From positions 20,214-84,213 of the forward strand of contig NZ_JANQTS010000098.1 of the NCBI RefSeq assembly GCF_030731595.1: 64,000 nucleotides of DNA. The letters run 5' to 3'. Below, piece by piece: positions 26,252 to 35,737 of the stretch. Source of the stretch: Yoonia sp. GTDB lineage: Bacteria; Pseudomonadota; Alphaproteobacteria; Rhodobacterales; Rhodobacteraceae. The first letter of the stretch is position 1; every line of letters starts with the position of its first letter. The notes under the pieces are model-generated. The model saw only the letters and a program-made list of their open reading frames with translations. It had not been told where the DNA came from and made no database searches. Position numbers and translations under genes: made by a program.

Positions 26252-26782
26252 TTAAACTACTCACTTGCTCTTAACACACACACGCCCCGCAGTCGCGTCA
26301 CATTATACCGTCCGAAACGCGAAAAACTGCATTCCACAATGTTAAAGATCCCCAGTAACAAAAACATAACAAAAAGACGGGCGGGAGTGAAGGTGTATTA
26401 AAGTTGAAAGCCACAAAAATAAAATATTTCTGACTTATTTGGGTAACATGATTCAAAATTAAGCGATTGATAATCCGAGTTTTTCCTTATTGTAGCCGCG
26501 TTGGAACCAATGTATCGAATCGACTGCTTTACCTAAAGTCAGCTTTTCCTTACTTTTGGCATGCGTCAGACCCGACACACGCCCTAAAGAGATGGTCAGT
26601 CCCCGCGTCGCGGCATGAAGGCCGCCCCCCTCTAGAGGGGAAAAGGCACCATCTGATCATGGCTAGTCGGCTTGCCGGTGCGATGAACCGCGACACATGT
26701 TCATGGCCTTGCCGTCGAGGTCCGAAAGGCGGCCAAGAGGTTCAAGACGCGCAGCACGTTGTCTATAAACTGCGCCTCCGGT
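26252..26782. other. 531-bp intergenic region between duplicated sugar transferases
   Basis: The part near copy 1 (26260-26470) is AT-rich and probably contains its promoter. A 14-bp palindrome CCCCTCTAGAGGGG lies near 26629-26642. Short plus-strand frames show no recognisable protein. I see no RNA gene. Confidence 0.4.
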
Positions 26783-27460
26783 TCAGTGGCCGGTTCCGCT
26801 GACCACTACCCCGACTGTTGCGCCCAACAACTTCAGATCTTCCAAGAAAGACATGTTGGCAATGTAATCGCTGTCATAGCGCGCGCGGTCTGCAAATGTA
26901 GATTCATTGCGTTTCGACACCTGCCAGGATCCGGTGATCCCGGGGCGCTCTCTATAATAGCAGCGGCCTGGATACATTTGCTGTTGCTCTGGCAGCATTG
27001 GGCGCGGGCCAACCAAACTCATCTCACCCACAAGAACATTCCAAAGCTGGGGCAGTTCATCGAGCGATGACTTACGTAAGAGGTGACCAATCGGTGTCAC
27101 CCGCGGGTCTTGCTTGAGTTTCTGGGTCAGCTGCCATTCGGCAGCGGCCTGTTCATTCTCGCAAAGATACTCTGCCAGCAACTGGTCCGCGCCAGTCACC
27201 ATCGTGCGCAATTTCCAGATGGTGAAGATCGCACCATGACGACCTACCCGTTTCTGACTGTAAAACGCTTGCCCGCCATCTCGACTTACAGCAATCGCCA
27301 AAATGGCAATCAAAGGCAGTAGGAATGGTGCCGCCAGCAAGACGGCGCAAATGTCGAACACGCGCTTGAACACCAAACGATAAGGCCGGACACCGGACCA
27401 TGGGATCACAATCTCATGCGGAGCGGCTTGTTCGTGGATTTCTCGATAATGCTTAGACAT
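26783..27460 (-). CDS. ExoY-like undecaprenyl-phosphate sugar-1-phosphate transferase, copy 2
   Basis: A 225-residue paralogue of copy 1 with the same motifs: FYSQKRVGRHG, WKLRTM, RKSSLDELPQLWNVL, MSLVGPRPML and RPGITGSWQVS. The two differ mainly in the N-terminal 25 residues and the membrane helix. It is divergent from manC; the 405-bp gap between them contains a CtrA-like box. Two initiating transferases so close together suggest two different polysaccharides, or specialisation after duplication. Confidence 0.9.
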   Translation of the reverse strand: MSKHYREIHEQAAPHEIVIPWSGVRPYRLVFKRVFDICAVLLAAPFLLPLIAILAIAVSRDGGQAFYSQKRVGRHGAIFTIWKLRTMVTGADQLLAEYLCENEQAAAEWQLTQKLKQDPRVTPIGHLLRKSSLDELPQLWNVLVGEMSLVGPRPMLPEQQQMYPGRCYYRERPGITGSWQVSKRNESTFADRARYDSDYIANMSFLEDLKLLGATVGVVVSGTGH

Positions 27461-27865
27461 ACAAATGGATACTCATTCTAGACAGTACATATGCCAGAAA
27501 ATTCCAGCACAAACTCGTTTCAAAACAGCGACAAAAAAACGCCCGATATTTAACACAATGATTCTCTAATCCGAAAAACGTAACAACTAAAACCAATCTT
27601 GGGAACCTGGGCGCAAGTGAAGCCAACGACAGCCTAAGCGATGTTTGAACGCGTTAATGCTCTGTTAACTAAATCTAATATTGCCCATTTTTGTCATTGT
27701 CTCATTCTGCGCATCAGTATGTTTCCCTTAGGGCATGAATCGGAGTCAGTTATTCCCTACCTTCCCGAAGCGGGCGATGCGTGTGATGATCATTGGATAC
27801 CTACTGTGAAAACCCTCCGATGAAGTGCTACACGGCTGTAAGAGTAATTCAGGAGCCAAACACGC
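27461..27865. other. divergent promoter region of sugar transferase and manC
   Basis: A 405-bp AT-rich stretch. Apart from the CtrA-like box at 27654 I find no gene or structured RNA; a 60-codon frame at 27641 has no ribosome-binding site. Confidence 0.5.
27654..27669. promoter_or_regulatory. CtrA-like binding site
   Basis: TTAA-TGCTCTG-TTAAC fits the established CtrA consensus TTAA-N7-TTAA exactly. It lies midway between the divergent starts, about 190-210 bp from each. CtrA is a cell-cycle and motility regulator in Rhodobacterales. Confidence 0.5.
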
Positions 27866-29305
27866 GTGTCCAAAAAATATTTTGAAGCTATGTCCGCTCT
27901 CCGACCTGTGATCCTTGCTGGTGGTTCCGGCACGCGGCTATGGCCGATGTCGCGCAAGCATTACGCCAAGCAATATCTGACGCTCAACGGCAAAACGACG
28001 ATGCTGCAAGCGACGGCTGAACGGATCTCGGCGCTATCCAGCGAAGCGCCCTTTGTGATCTGCAACGAAGAAACTCGGTTCTTGGCAGCAGAGCAAATGC
28101 GTCAAATCAGCTTGGACAACGCACGCATTTTGCTCGAACCGGCAGGGCGCAACACTGCACCTGCAATCGCGCTCGCCGCGCTCGAGGCCTTAAGCAACGA
28201 TGAGGACCCCGTTTTGCTGGTCATGCCAGCAGATCACATGATCAGCGACCCGTCCGCCTTTAATGCGACCGTAGAAACTGCTTTGCCTTTGGCGCAGTCC
28301 AACCATCTTGTCACGTTTGGCATCATACCGACCCGCCCTGAAACGGGTTATGGCTACATCCACGCTGGCGCCCCCTTGGCCGGTCACGATGGGTTCGCGG
28401 TAGATACCTTTGTCGAAAAACCGGATGCCGCCACGGCCGAGGCCTATCTTGCCTCTGGCGCGTACTATTGGAACAGCGGAATCTTCATGTTTCGCGCCAG
28501 TTGCTACCTAGCGGAACTAGAGACATTCCGTCCTGATGTCATGGCCGCATGCCGCGCGGCATTTGAGGGAAAACAAGGTGACCTGCACTTCCTTCGTTTT
28601 GACGAGGCTGCATTTCTGGCCTGCCCCGATGTGTCGATTGACTATGCGGTAATGGAACAAACCAGCCACGCGGTCGTTGTCCCTATCGACGCAGGCTGGA
28701 GCGATATCGGGTCCTGGTCAGCCCTGTGGGACGCCTCTGACAAGAATGCCGATGGCAACTGCGAAATAGGCGATGTGCTAAGCCTGAACGGCTCGGGCAA
28801 TTACATTAACGCAGGCAGCCGTTTGGTCGCGGCCGTCGGGTTGCAAGATATGATCGTTGTTGAAACCAAAGACGTCGTCTTTGTCGCGCCCAAGGATCGG
28901 GTCGACGAAATCAAAGAACTGATCAAGGACATGACGGCAAAGGACCGCCCCGAGCTGAACCATCACCGCGTCGTTTATCGGCCATGGGGGCAGTACGATA
29001 GCATCGACATGGGTGACCGCTATCAGGTCAAGCGGATCACGGTGAAACCCGGCGCAAAATTGTCGGTGCAAAAGCACCACCATCGGGCCGAACATTGGAT
29101 CGTCGTGCGTGGCTGCGCCAAGGTAACACGTGGCGAAGAGACAATCTTGCTGTCAGAGAACCAATCGACTTACATTCCTCTGGGCGAGATACATGCGCTT
29201 GAAAATCCGGGAAAGATCCCGCTGGAACTGATCGAGGTACAATCGGGCAGCTACCTTGGCGAGGACGACATTGTCCGGCTCGAAGATAAGTACGGACGGG
29301 TTTGA
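27866..29305 (+). CDS. manC: mannose-1-phosphate guanylyltransferase / mannose-6-phosphate isomerase
   Basis: A 479-residue bifunctional enzyme making GDP-mannose. The nucleotidyltransferase domain starts with ILAGGSGTRLWPMSRKHY and contains VEKPDAATAEAYL; the C-terminal cupin isomerase domain has RPWGQYDSIDMGDRYQVKR, KHHHRAEHWIVVRG and YIPLGEIHALENPG. The GTG at 27866 follows CAGGAG by 10 bp; the ATG at 27890 is an alternative without a good site. GDP-mannose serves polysaccharide synthesis and, through later enzymes, other GDP-sugars. Confidence 0.94.
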   Translation: MSKKYFEAMSALRPVILAGGSGTRLWPMSRKHYAKQYLTLNGKTTMLQATAERISALSSEAPFVICNEETRFLAAEQMRQISLDNARILLEPAGRNTAPAIALAALEALSNDEDPVLLVMPADHMISDPSAFNATVETALPLAQSNHLVTFGIIPTRPETGYGYIHAGAPLAGHDGFAVDTFVEKPDAATAEAYLASGAYYWNSGIFMFRASCYLAELETFRPDVMAACRAAFEGKQGDLHFLRFDEAAFLACPDVSIDYAVMEQTSHAVVVPIDAGWSDIGSWSALWDASDKNADGNCEIGDVLSLNGSGNYINAGSRLVAAVGLQDMIVVETKDVVFVAPKDRVDEIKELIKDMTAKDRPELNHHRVVYRPWGQYDSIDMGDRYQVKRITVKPGAKLSVQKHHHRAEHWIVVRGCAKVTRGEETILLSENQSTYIPLGEIHALENPGKIPLELIEVQSGSYLGEDDIVRLEDKYGRV

Positions 29306-29435
29306 CGATGGGATTTAGGATTTGTGCGGTCGGTTGAAAAACTTGCTGCGGACGACGCTTTGCTAAGGGTACGCGCAAATCATCACACCGCCAAGCAGCG
29401 ACGGTTCACTTGAAGATGACAGGAACGGAAATGAT

Positions 29436-30449
29436 ATGCGTGTCTTAGTAACCGGTGGCGCAGGCTATATCGGCAGCCATACCGTGCTCAAACTTTTGGG
29501 GCAGGGATATGAGGTGCTCGTTCTGGACAATTATGCCAACAGCTCTCCGCAAGCCCTCGCACGCGTCAAGATTTTGGCGCAACGCGGCTTTGATATCCGC
29601 GAAGGCGATGTCTGCGACGCTGCTTTTCTGAATGATGTTTTTGCAGACTTTCGCCCTGATGCCGTGATCCATTTTGCCGGCCTCAAAGCGGTGGGGGAAT
29701 CCAACCAAGAACCGCTCCATTACTATAAGAAGAATGTGTCCGGCAGCATCACGTTGCTGGAATGCATGCAGGCCCATGACTGTCGGCAGATCGTCTTTTC
29801 ATCCTCTGCCACGGTTTACGGAGAGGCGGAATACCTGCCCTATGACGAGGCGCACCCGCTGCAACCCACCAACCCTTATGGGCGCACGAAACTCTTTGTC
29901 GAAGAAATCATCCGTGACTGGGCCAAGTCATGGCCCGCGGCGAGCGCTGTGCTTTTGCGGTATTTCAATCCGGTCGGCGCCGATCCATCCGGTCTCATCG
30001 GGGAAGACCCGCGCGCGATACCCAACAATCTTGTCCCTTATATTGCGCAGGTTGCAGTCGGGCGCTTGGACCATCTGAATGTCTTTGGTGACGACTATGA
30101 CACCCGCGATGGCACCGGCGAACGGGACTATATTCATGTCGAAGATCTTGCTGACGCGCATCTTGCTGCCGTGCGCTATGCCCAGGATCACAAAGGCTGT
30201 GAAGCCATCAACATCGGCACCGGCCATGGCACGACAGTACTTGAACTACTGGCCGCATTCGAAGAGGCCTCGGGCAAGAAGATCGCTCATCAGACCGTGG
30301 CAAAGCGCGAAGGCGATGTCGCCCGCAGCTTTGCATCGGTTTCAAAGGCCTATGACTTGCTTGGGTGGCGCGCAGAACGGGATGTGGCCGACATGTGCCG
30401 CTCTACATGGAATTGGCAGTCCAACAATCCTTTTGGATACGATGGCTAG
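29436..30449 (+). CDS. galE: UDP-glucose 4-epimerase
   Basis: A 337-residue extended short-chain dehydrogenase interconverting UDP-glucose and UDP-galactose. The NAD site GGAGYIGSHTVLKL, the catalytic Ser region FSSSATVYGEAEYLP, the Tyr-Lys pair in NPYGRTKLFVEEI and RYFNPVGADPSG are all present and typical for GalE. It follows manC after 130 bp and supplies a second sugar nucleotide for the glycosyltransferases in this region. Confidence 0.94.
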   Translation: MRVLVTGGAGYIGSHTVLKLLGQGYEVLVLDNYANSSPQALARVKILAQRGFDIREGDVCDAAFLNDVFADFRPDAVIHFAGLKAVGESNQEPLHYYKKNVSGSITLLECMQAHDCRQIVFSSSATVYGEAEYLPYDEAHPLQPTNPYGRTKLFVEEIIRDWAKSWPAASAVLLRYFNPVGADPSGLIGEDPRAIPNNLVPYIAQVAVGRLDHLNVFGDDYDTRDGTGERDYIHVEDLADAHLAAVRYAQDHKGCEAINIGTGHGTTVLELLAAFEEASGKKIAHQTVAKREGDVARSFASVSKAYDLLGWRAERDVADMCRSTWNWQSNNPFGYDG

Positions 30450-30469
30450 ACTGCCCTTTCTCTGAAAGA

Positions 30470-31411
30470 TCAGTTTTGCGGCACGCCTGTCTTGGGGTAG
30501 CCCGTGACGACCTCCCAAACGGTTTCCTGCATCAGTCGTGCAGCCTCTGGTCCCGGATCGGCAGCCGGCGTCCCATCCGCCTTGAGCAGCGCATGTGGCA
30601 ATCCGACAGGCGATGTCTTGTAAAGAACCGCATAGTGGGTGAGCGCGATCAGATATGCACCATAGTCGTTGAAGTGGATTTGATCGAGAAACAGATCCTG
30701 CCTGTTGTTGATCGGCCCCACGCCACCGCGCGCCTCTACGGCCCTGGCAAAGCGGGCCATCACTTGCCCGCCCGGGATCATATAGATCGGCTGCGGGGTG
30801 GCCTCATAATTCAAGGCACGACGCAGGATCTCGCCTTCCCAATACAGTCCCAGATCGCGGTCCAACCGCTCGAGCCATCCTTCGGGATCATTCAGATGAT
30901 GCCAAGTTTCATAAAAATATACGGCGACATTCGGGTTATGGCTGCGCGCTTTGTCAGCAAGATTATGAAGCATCTCGGCGCTGTCCTGATACTTGATAGA
31001 ATCCCTGATCTCGACGGCTTCGGTCAATATCACAGCATCATACTCGCCCGAAGAAAGCGCATTCAGTCCGTCACGGTACTGCGGGTGCGTATTCGAATCC
31101 GCAAAGCCGTTGCGCGGCGCGTTCTCGTCCCAATGATCCTTGAGTGGTGTACCCCAGCCCAGCTGGCTGTTGTAACTGTGTCCGCTTTGGGCCAACTGGG
31201 CCAACATCTGGGGCATATCATGCCCGACTAAACTATGCCCGAGGTGCAGCACGTTCAGAGGGCCTGATGGCACCTCTGCCGGATCGGCATAAAGCGCATC
31301 AAAGGCCTCGACAGCGAGCGGTTCAGGTGTGGCCACCCGAGAGAATATCGCCATGCCACCCAAAAGAAAAACCAACGGCGCAACAAGGAAAAGGCTTAGT
31401 CGCTTCAACAT
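30470..31411 (-). CDS. SGNH-hydrolase-like membrane-anchored protein
   Basis: A 313-residue protein with an N-terminal signal or anchor helix (MLKRLSLFLVAPLVFLLGG). The first block NVLHLGHSLVGHDMPQML has the position and shape of the SGNH/GDSL nucleophile block (Gly-His-Ser), and DQIHFNDYGAYL resembles the C-terminal Asp-x-x-His block. This suggests an esterase, perhaps a polysaccharide O-acetyl-modifying enzyme, in the periplasm. The ATG at 31411 is used; a GTG frame opens at 31429. The family assignment rests on short motifs only. Confidence 0.65.
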   Translation of the reverse strand: MLKRLSLFLVAPLVFLLGGMAIFSRVATPEPLAVEAFDALYADPAEVPSGPLNVLHLGHSLVGHDMPQMLAQLAQSGHSYNSQLGWGTPLKDHWDENAPRNGFADSNTHPQYRDGLNALSSGEYDAVILTEAVEIRDSIKYQDSAEMLHNLADKARSHNPNVAVYFYETWHHLNDPEGWLERLDRDLGLYWEGEILRRALNYEATPQPIYMIPGGQVMARFARAVEARGGVGPINNRQDLFLDQIHFNDYGAYLIALTHYAVLYKTSPVGLPHALLKADGTPAADPGPEAARLMQETVWEVVTGYPKTGVPQN

Positions 31412-31674
31412 GATGATCACCAAACTCACTGATACGTCTTCATCCTTACCGAATATAGGGGCGGCCTTGATGCGGTTAAAGAGACTCTTTGACGCTGCGT
31501 GGATGCGCGGGCCCGGCGATCGGACGAATGCACAGCATTTCGCAAGGATGGCCTGATCCTCTGGAAAGGGATGCTGCCAACGACGGTCCGGTTTCCATCA
31601 ATTTCGAACAAGCCAACGGCGGAAAACTAAGGCTTTTCGGCGGTGATTGTGGGTGCTATTGCAGAGCTCTATAT

Positions 31675-31750
31675 GCCGCTGTAGCTCAGATGGTAGAGCA
31701 CGTCATTCGTAATGATGGGGTCGGGGGTTCGAGTCCCTTCAGCGGCACCA
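31675..31750 (+). tRNA. tRNA-Thr (CGT)
   Basis: A 76-nt tRNA with encoded CCA. Acceptor GCCGCTG pairs with CAGCGGC; D-arm GCTCAGATGGTAGAGC; anticodon loop TTCGTAA between CGTCA and TGATG gives anticodon CGT; the T-loop is TTCGAGT with two G-T pairs in its stem. Confidence 0.95.
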
Positions 31751-31963
31751 GCTATCGGAAAAGAACAAGAAGTCTGTCACCTTGGTCCGGCGGAATCATG
31801 GCGCAGGTTTGCCGGATATCATCACGGTGGACGACGTTTGCTGTGTTTAGCTCAATCCGCACCACCTCGGGGATAAAGGTCAGTGCCACCGTTGGGCCCA
31901 ACGAAGCCTACACAATTTTTGGACAGCTTACCGGTAGACCGACAGCAATTCTTGCACTAGCTG

Positions 31964-33085
31964 TTGAGTAGGACGACTTTGCTTGGCCTGCTCCATGCGT
32001 CCTTGGGTTGTCGGAGGACCAGTTTGCATTTCAGCCGTGGCATAAGTGGCAAGCCCCTCATCCAGTTGCTTCATAAATACCTCGGCTTGTCCCGGACGAT
32101 TGCCGAAGCAGCCACACAGACGGTGATCGTTCACCCCGAGCAAGAAATCTTCATAGAACAAGCGTTCCATCTCGACGGGCAACTTGATCGGGTAACAAAT
32201 GTCGCGAGCAATAGCTCTTGGGAACTTGAAAAGCAGCGGATGGCAAGCGGGGTCAAGGTACAAGGTCCGACACTTGCCTACCGGATTGATCACGGCGTTT
32301 TTTCGGCTGGGCGGCTCTACACCAACAGGGCCCAAGAAAAGCAGGGCGGCACGCAAAAACGCAAACCCTTCTGCGTCGTTACGGACGAATTGGATACCGC
32401 AGTACTTCCTCTTTCCTATTTTGCGACGATCTACTTTGGTCATATGGTTTTCGACGGCGGCGCAACTTCTCTGTCGGCCCCCAACTTCGGCGAAACCTAC
32501 ATCGATACCGCGGTTTCCAAAGGCATGACCGGACATGTGGCCCGCTACTGGGATCTTTTCGGCCTTAGCTACACAGCAGTCAAAGATGTGCGCATTCGTC
32601 ATGCTTGGGTTTTTGACGACCGCGGCATGAACAGCGACAAAGCCTCTCGGCTTCAGACAATGAGCGCCAAGGTACGCATGCTTCCAGGAATTCGGTCCGG
32701 ACATGGTGTCTTTATGCGCCGGCGCGGATGGGGCGCCCATCGTGCGCCCGAGAACGAAGCAGAACTCGAAAATCACTTTGCGGCGCGGGGTTTCGATATC
32801 ATTGATCCAAGTGAGCTGAGTGTCGATGAAATCGTGGCGAGTACGCGCGACGCAGAGGTTCTGGTAGGTGTCGAAGGAAGTGGAATGACCCACGGCATGC
32901 TTGCCATGGCCCGGGGCACCACGATCATTATGATGTTTCCACCTTGGCGCCTGAACAACATGATGAAAGACTATGCCGATGGACTGGGGTTGCGCTATGG
33001 TTTTGTCGTAGGGACCGGCCAACACAACAATTACAGGATTGATCCCGACGAGATCCTACGGACCATCGAAGTGACAAGGAAATAG
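31964..33085 (+). CDS. glycosyltransferase family 61-like protein, paralogue 1
   Basis: A 373-residue protein related to the DUF563/GT61 family. The recognisable C-terminal half has GVFMRRRGWG, FDIIDPSELSVDEIV, AEVLVGVEGSGMTHGML and TTIIMMFPPWRLN, the usual sequence of conserved blocks. It is a paralogue of the next gene. The frame opens with TTG at 31964 directly after a stop; TTG at 31979 follows AGGA and is an equally good start, and no ATG occurs early. Acceptor and donor sugars are unknown; surface polysaccharide synthesis is likely from context. Confidence 0.78.
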   Translation: MSRTTLLGLLHASLGCRRTSLHFSRGISGKPLIQLLHKYLGLSRTIAEAATQTVIVHPEQEIFIEQAFHLDGQLDRVTNVASNSSWELEKQRMASGVKVQGPTLAYRIDHGVFSAGRLYTNRAQEKQGGTQKRKPFCVVTDELDTAVLPLSYFATIYFGHMVFDGGATSLSAPNFGETYIDTAVSKGMTGHVARYWDLFGLSYTAVKDVRIRHAWVFDDRGMNSDKASRLQTMSAKVRMLPGIRSGHGVFMRRRGWGAHRAPENEAELENHFAARGFDIIDPSELSVDEIVASTRDAEVLVGVEGSGMTHGMLAMARGTTIIMMFPPWRLNNMMKDYADGLGLRYGFVVGTGQHNNYRIDPDEILRTIEVTRK

Positions 33086-33338
33086 CCGATAGCTTCAAAT
33101 CACACGCTTCACCCGATGGGGTCGAAGTGAAGGTTTGCGTCATCCGGTTCCATCAGGAAGATCGCCCGCGCCGCCATCAGCTTGATCCTTCGTCGCGGTC
33201 AGACATGGGCGAACGTTTGATTGGGTGTCTGATCCACACGGGAACGGCAGCCGAAACCCTACAAGAATCACTATCGCAAATTCCAACAAAATAAGGTATG
33301 AAGGTGCTTTAAGTGGATTTGGGTAAGTTGCTTTGAGC

Positions 33339-34409
33339 ATGTCGTTTTTGCCCGTCAGAAGTTGGGCACGCCAAAAATTTCTGCATTATCGGACACTCGA
33401 GGACGATGCCGAAAAAGACATTTGTGTTGGGCAAAGCGAAGTCATGCCGCTTCCCAAGGCACTCTACTTGCAAGGCCAGTTCGACCTTGTCACTGGCACG
33501 CACAACATTTCTGACAGCATTGCCGACGAACTTGGCAAGGTCGTCGCACCAACCTTGGAAAACATCGACACACGCGCTTATCTGATCAGGAACGCAGTGA
33601 TTGGCAATAACCGTGTGAGTACGGCGACAAGTATCAAGGATCTTTCGCTTCAACACGCAAACTCCAGACCGTTTCGTATCAATGAAGAACTGGACACTGC
33701 TGCGCTGTGTTCGACCTGGCAAGGCAATGATTATTTTGCTCATTTTCTGTTTGATGACGCTGCGATGTATCCATTGGCCCGAGATTTTGGTGAACCGTTC
33801 TTTTCCGGAATGGGCCTGCCCCGCACGGCGCATTGCATTGATTACTTGTCGCGATTCGGGTTTGCCTACGCAGAGAAAGAGCACATATCTGTCCGCCAGT
33901 TATGGATGTTTCGTGATTTTTCCTTAGGGCCTGACAAGCGGCGGCGTCTGCAAGACATGGCTGCGCGAACAAAGGCTGCGCAACCTGCCGCCTCACCCTA
34001 CCCAGGCGCTTTCATTCGCCGCGGCGTCAAAGGCCAAACACGAGAACTGGACAACGCCGCCGAGATTGAGGCTTGGTGCGCTGCTCAGGGCTTTGTGATT
34101 GTCGATCCGGAGCACCAAACCGTCGACGAAATCTGCGCCGCACTGAACGGTGTTCCGTTGATTATCGGGGTTGAAGGCAGTCACCTCGTGCACGGGCTGT
34201 TCAACATGGCTGAAGGGGGGACGATGATTTGCATCCAGCCCGCAGACCGGTTCAACGTGATCTTCCGCCATCTCTGCGCAGCATTGAATTTGAGATGGGG
34301 ATTTGTCGTGGCAAAAGGCACGATTGAAGGGTTCCACCTTGAATTGGATCACCTTAAGGCAACATTGGATCTGGTTCAGGAACCATCCGCATGCGACCGG
34401 ACAATATGA
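33339..34409 (+). CDS. glycosyltransferase family 61-like protein, paralogue 2
   Basis: A 356-residue paralogue of the preceding gene, with matching blocks WQGNDYFAHFLFDDAA, GAFIRRGVKG, FVIVDPEHQTVDEIC, LIIGVEGSHLVHGLF and MICIQPADRFN. The ATG at 33339 follows GGTAAG; a TTG two codons earlier opens the frame. Its end overlaps the wecE start as ATGA, so it is probably translated with the amino-sugar transaminase. That suggests it may transfer a sugar made by the adjacent dTDP pathway, which is inference. Confidence 0.8.
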   Translation: MSFLPVRSWARQKFLHYRTLEDDAEKDICVGQSEVMPLPKALYLQGQFDLVTGTHNISDSIADELGKVVAPTLENIDTRAYLIRNAVIGNNRVSTATSIKDLSLQHANSRPFRINEELDTAALCSTWQGNDYFAHFLFDDAAMYPLARDFGEPFFSGMGLPRTAHCIDYLSRFGFAYAEKEHISVRQLWMFRDFSLGPDKRRRLQDMAARTKAAQPAASPYPGAFIRRGVKGQTRELDNAAEIEAWCAAQGFVIVDPEHQTVDEICAALNGVPLIIGVEGSHLVHGLFNMAEGGTMICIQPADRFNVIFRHLCAALNLRWGFVVAKGTIEGFHLELDHLKATLDLVQEPSACDRTI

Positions 34410-35599
34410 TGAAGACGCCCAAGCCTGTTTCCATGTCTTCCGAAACCGTCCCTTTCAACACCATCGCAATCACCGGGAAAGAAACCGTGGTTCTCTCTCA
34501 AGTCCTCAGCGATGCCGCGTCCTTTGCTCAAGGAAAGCATCTGCGCAAGTGCTGTGACTGGTTCGAGCAGGAATTGGGATGTGCCCGTGCCCTGCTGACA
34601 CCGTCAGGTACAGATTCCCTGGAAATGGCAGCGTTGCTTTTGAATATCAGCGCTGGCGATGAGGTCATCATGCCGTCCTACACCTTTGTGTCGACGGCGA
34701 ACGCTTTCGTTCTGCGCGGCGCAAAGATCGTCTTTGTTGATATCCGTCCCGACACGATGAACATTGATGAAACCAAGATTGAGGCTGCCATCTCCGAACG
34801 CACCCGTGCGATCGTTCTGGTGCACTATGCCGGAGTGGCCTGCGATATGGATGCGATCATGGCGCTCGCACAGCACCATGGGATCGCTGTGGTCGAGGAT
34901 GCGGCGCAAGCGGTCATGGCCAGTTGGCGCGGCAAACCGCTTGGGTCGATGGGGGTGGTCAGCGCCTTTTCGTTCCATGAAACCAAGAACCTCAGTTCGG
35001 GCGGCGAAGGCGGTTTGACGATCATCAACGATCCAGGACTTGCGGAACGGGCGGAGGTTATCCGCGAGAAAGGGACCAATCGCAGCAAATTCCTGCGCGG
35101 TCAGGTCGAGAAATACACTTGGGTCGATTTGGGTAGCTCTTTTCTGTTGAACGAGATCAGCGCGGCATTCCTTTGGGCGCATATAATGGCGCGCGATGAC
35201 ATTCAGATGCGGCGCAAGACAATCCATGACCGCTATGGCAAAGAGCTTGCGGATCTGATCTCTGCGGGCCGGATTGAAGTGCAAGCCAATCCCGAAGGAA
35301 CTGCGCACAATGCGCATATGTTTTATATCAAGTTGCGGGACCACGCTGAACGCAATGCGATGTCAGCATGGCTCAAGACCTGCGGAATAACGGCCCCATT
35401 TCATTATTTGCCTTTGCATGCTTCGCAAGCCGGCCAGCGGTTTGGCCGCTTTCACGGAACAGACCTGTTTACAACAATCGAGAGCGGGCGAATTCTGAGG
35501 CTCCCGCTTTTCTATAACATGACAGACGCGCAACAGGCGCATGTGATTCAGGCAGTAAGAGATTTTTGGCAGCCGAATGGTCAACGGAAACTCATGTAA
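34406..35599 (+). CDS. wecE: dTDP-4-amino-4,6-dideoxygalactose transaminase
   Basis: About 397 residues of the DegT/DnrJ/EryC1/StrS aminotransferase family. The PLP-lysine region SFHETKNLSSGGEGG and the following EKGTNRSKFLRGQVEKYTW and DLGSSFLLNEI match WecE/RffA, which makes dTDP-Fuc4N from dTDP-4-keto-6-deoxyglucose. That substrate is produced by rfbA and rfbB of the next operon. The start is uncertain: ATG 34391, 34406 (overlapping the previous stop) and 34433 are all in frame, and homologues begin near the PFNTIAITG segment. Confidence 0.87.
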   Translation: MMKTPKPVSMSSETVPFNTIAITGKETVVLSQVLSDAASFAQGKHLRKCCDWFEQELGCARALLTPSGTDSLEMAALLLNISAGDEVIMPSYTFVSTANAFVLRGAKIVFVDIRPDTMNIDETKIEAAISERTRAIVLVHYAGVACDMDAIMALAQHHGIAVVEDAAQAVMASWRGKPLGSMGVVSAFSFHETKNLSSGGEGGLTIINDPGLAERAEVIREKGTNRSKFLRGQVEKYTWVDLGSSFLLNEISAAFLWAHIMARDDIQMRRKTIHDRYGKELADLISAGRIEVQANPEGTAHNAHMFYIKLRDHAERNAMSAWLKTCGITAPFHYLPLHASQAGQRFGRFHGTDLFTTIESGRILRLPLFYNMTDAQQAHVIQAVRDFWQPNGQRKLM

Positions 35600-35737
35600 T
35601 GACCCCCTAATCTGCCCTCTTTCGAAGACAAGGCAACAGTCTGCACACATCAGGCTGAATTCTGACAATCGGCGTGACTACAGCAAAGAGCCTTGCTACC
35701 ACGGTCCTCGGTATAGTGCAGGTGTAGGAGGTCGTTC

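Noticed and set aside
26467..26802. Plus-strand frame of 111 codons between the ExoY-like genes
   Set aside because: No ribosome-binding site or recognisable motif, and it overlaps the end of copy 2 on the other strand.
31928..33025. A 365-codon minus-strand open frame
   Set aside because: Antisense to the first GT61 gene, whose paralogue next door confirms the plus-strand reading.
33086..33338. Hairpin CTTCAC/GTGAAG after the first GT61 gene as a terminator
   Set aside because: The loop is 14 bases and no T-run follows; too weak to annotate.
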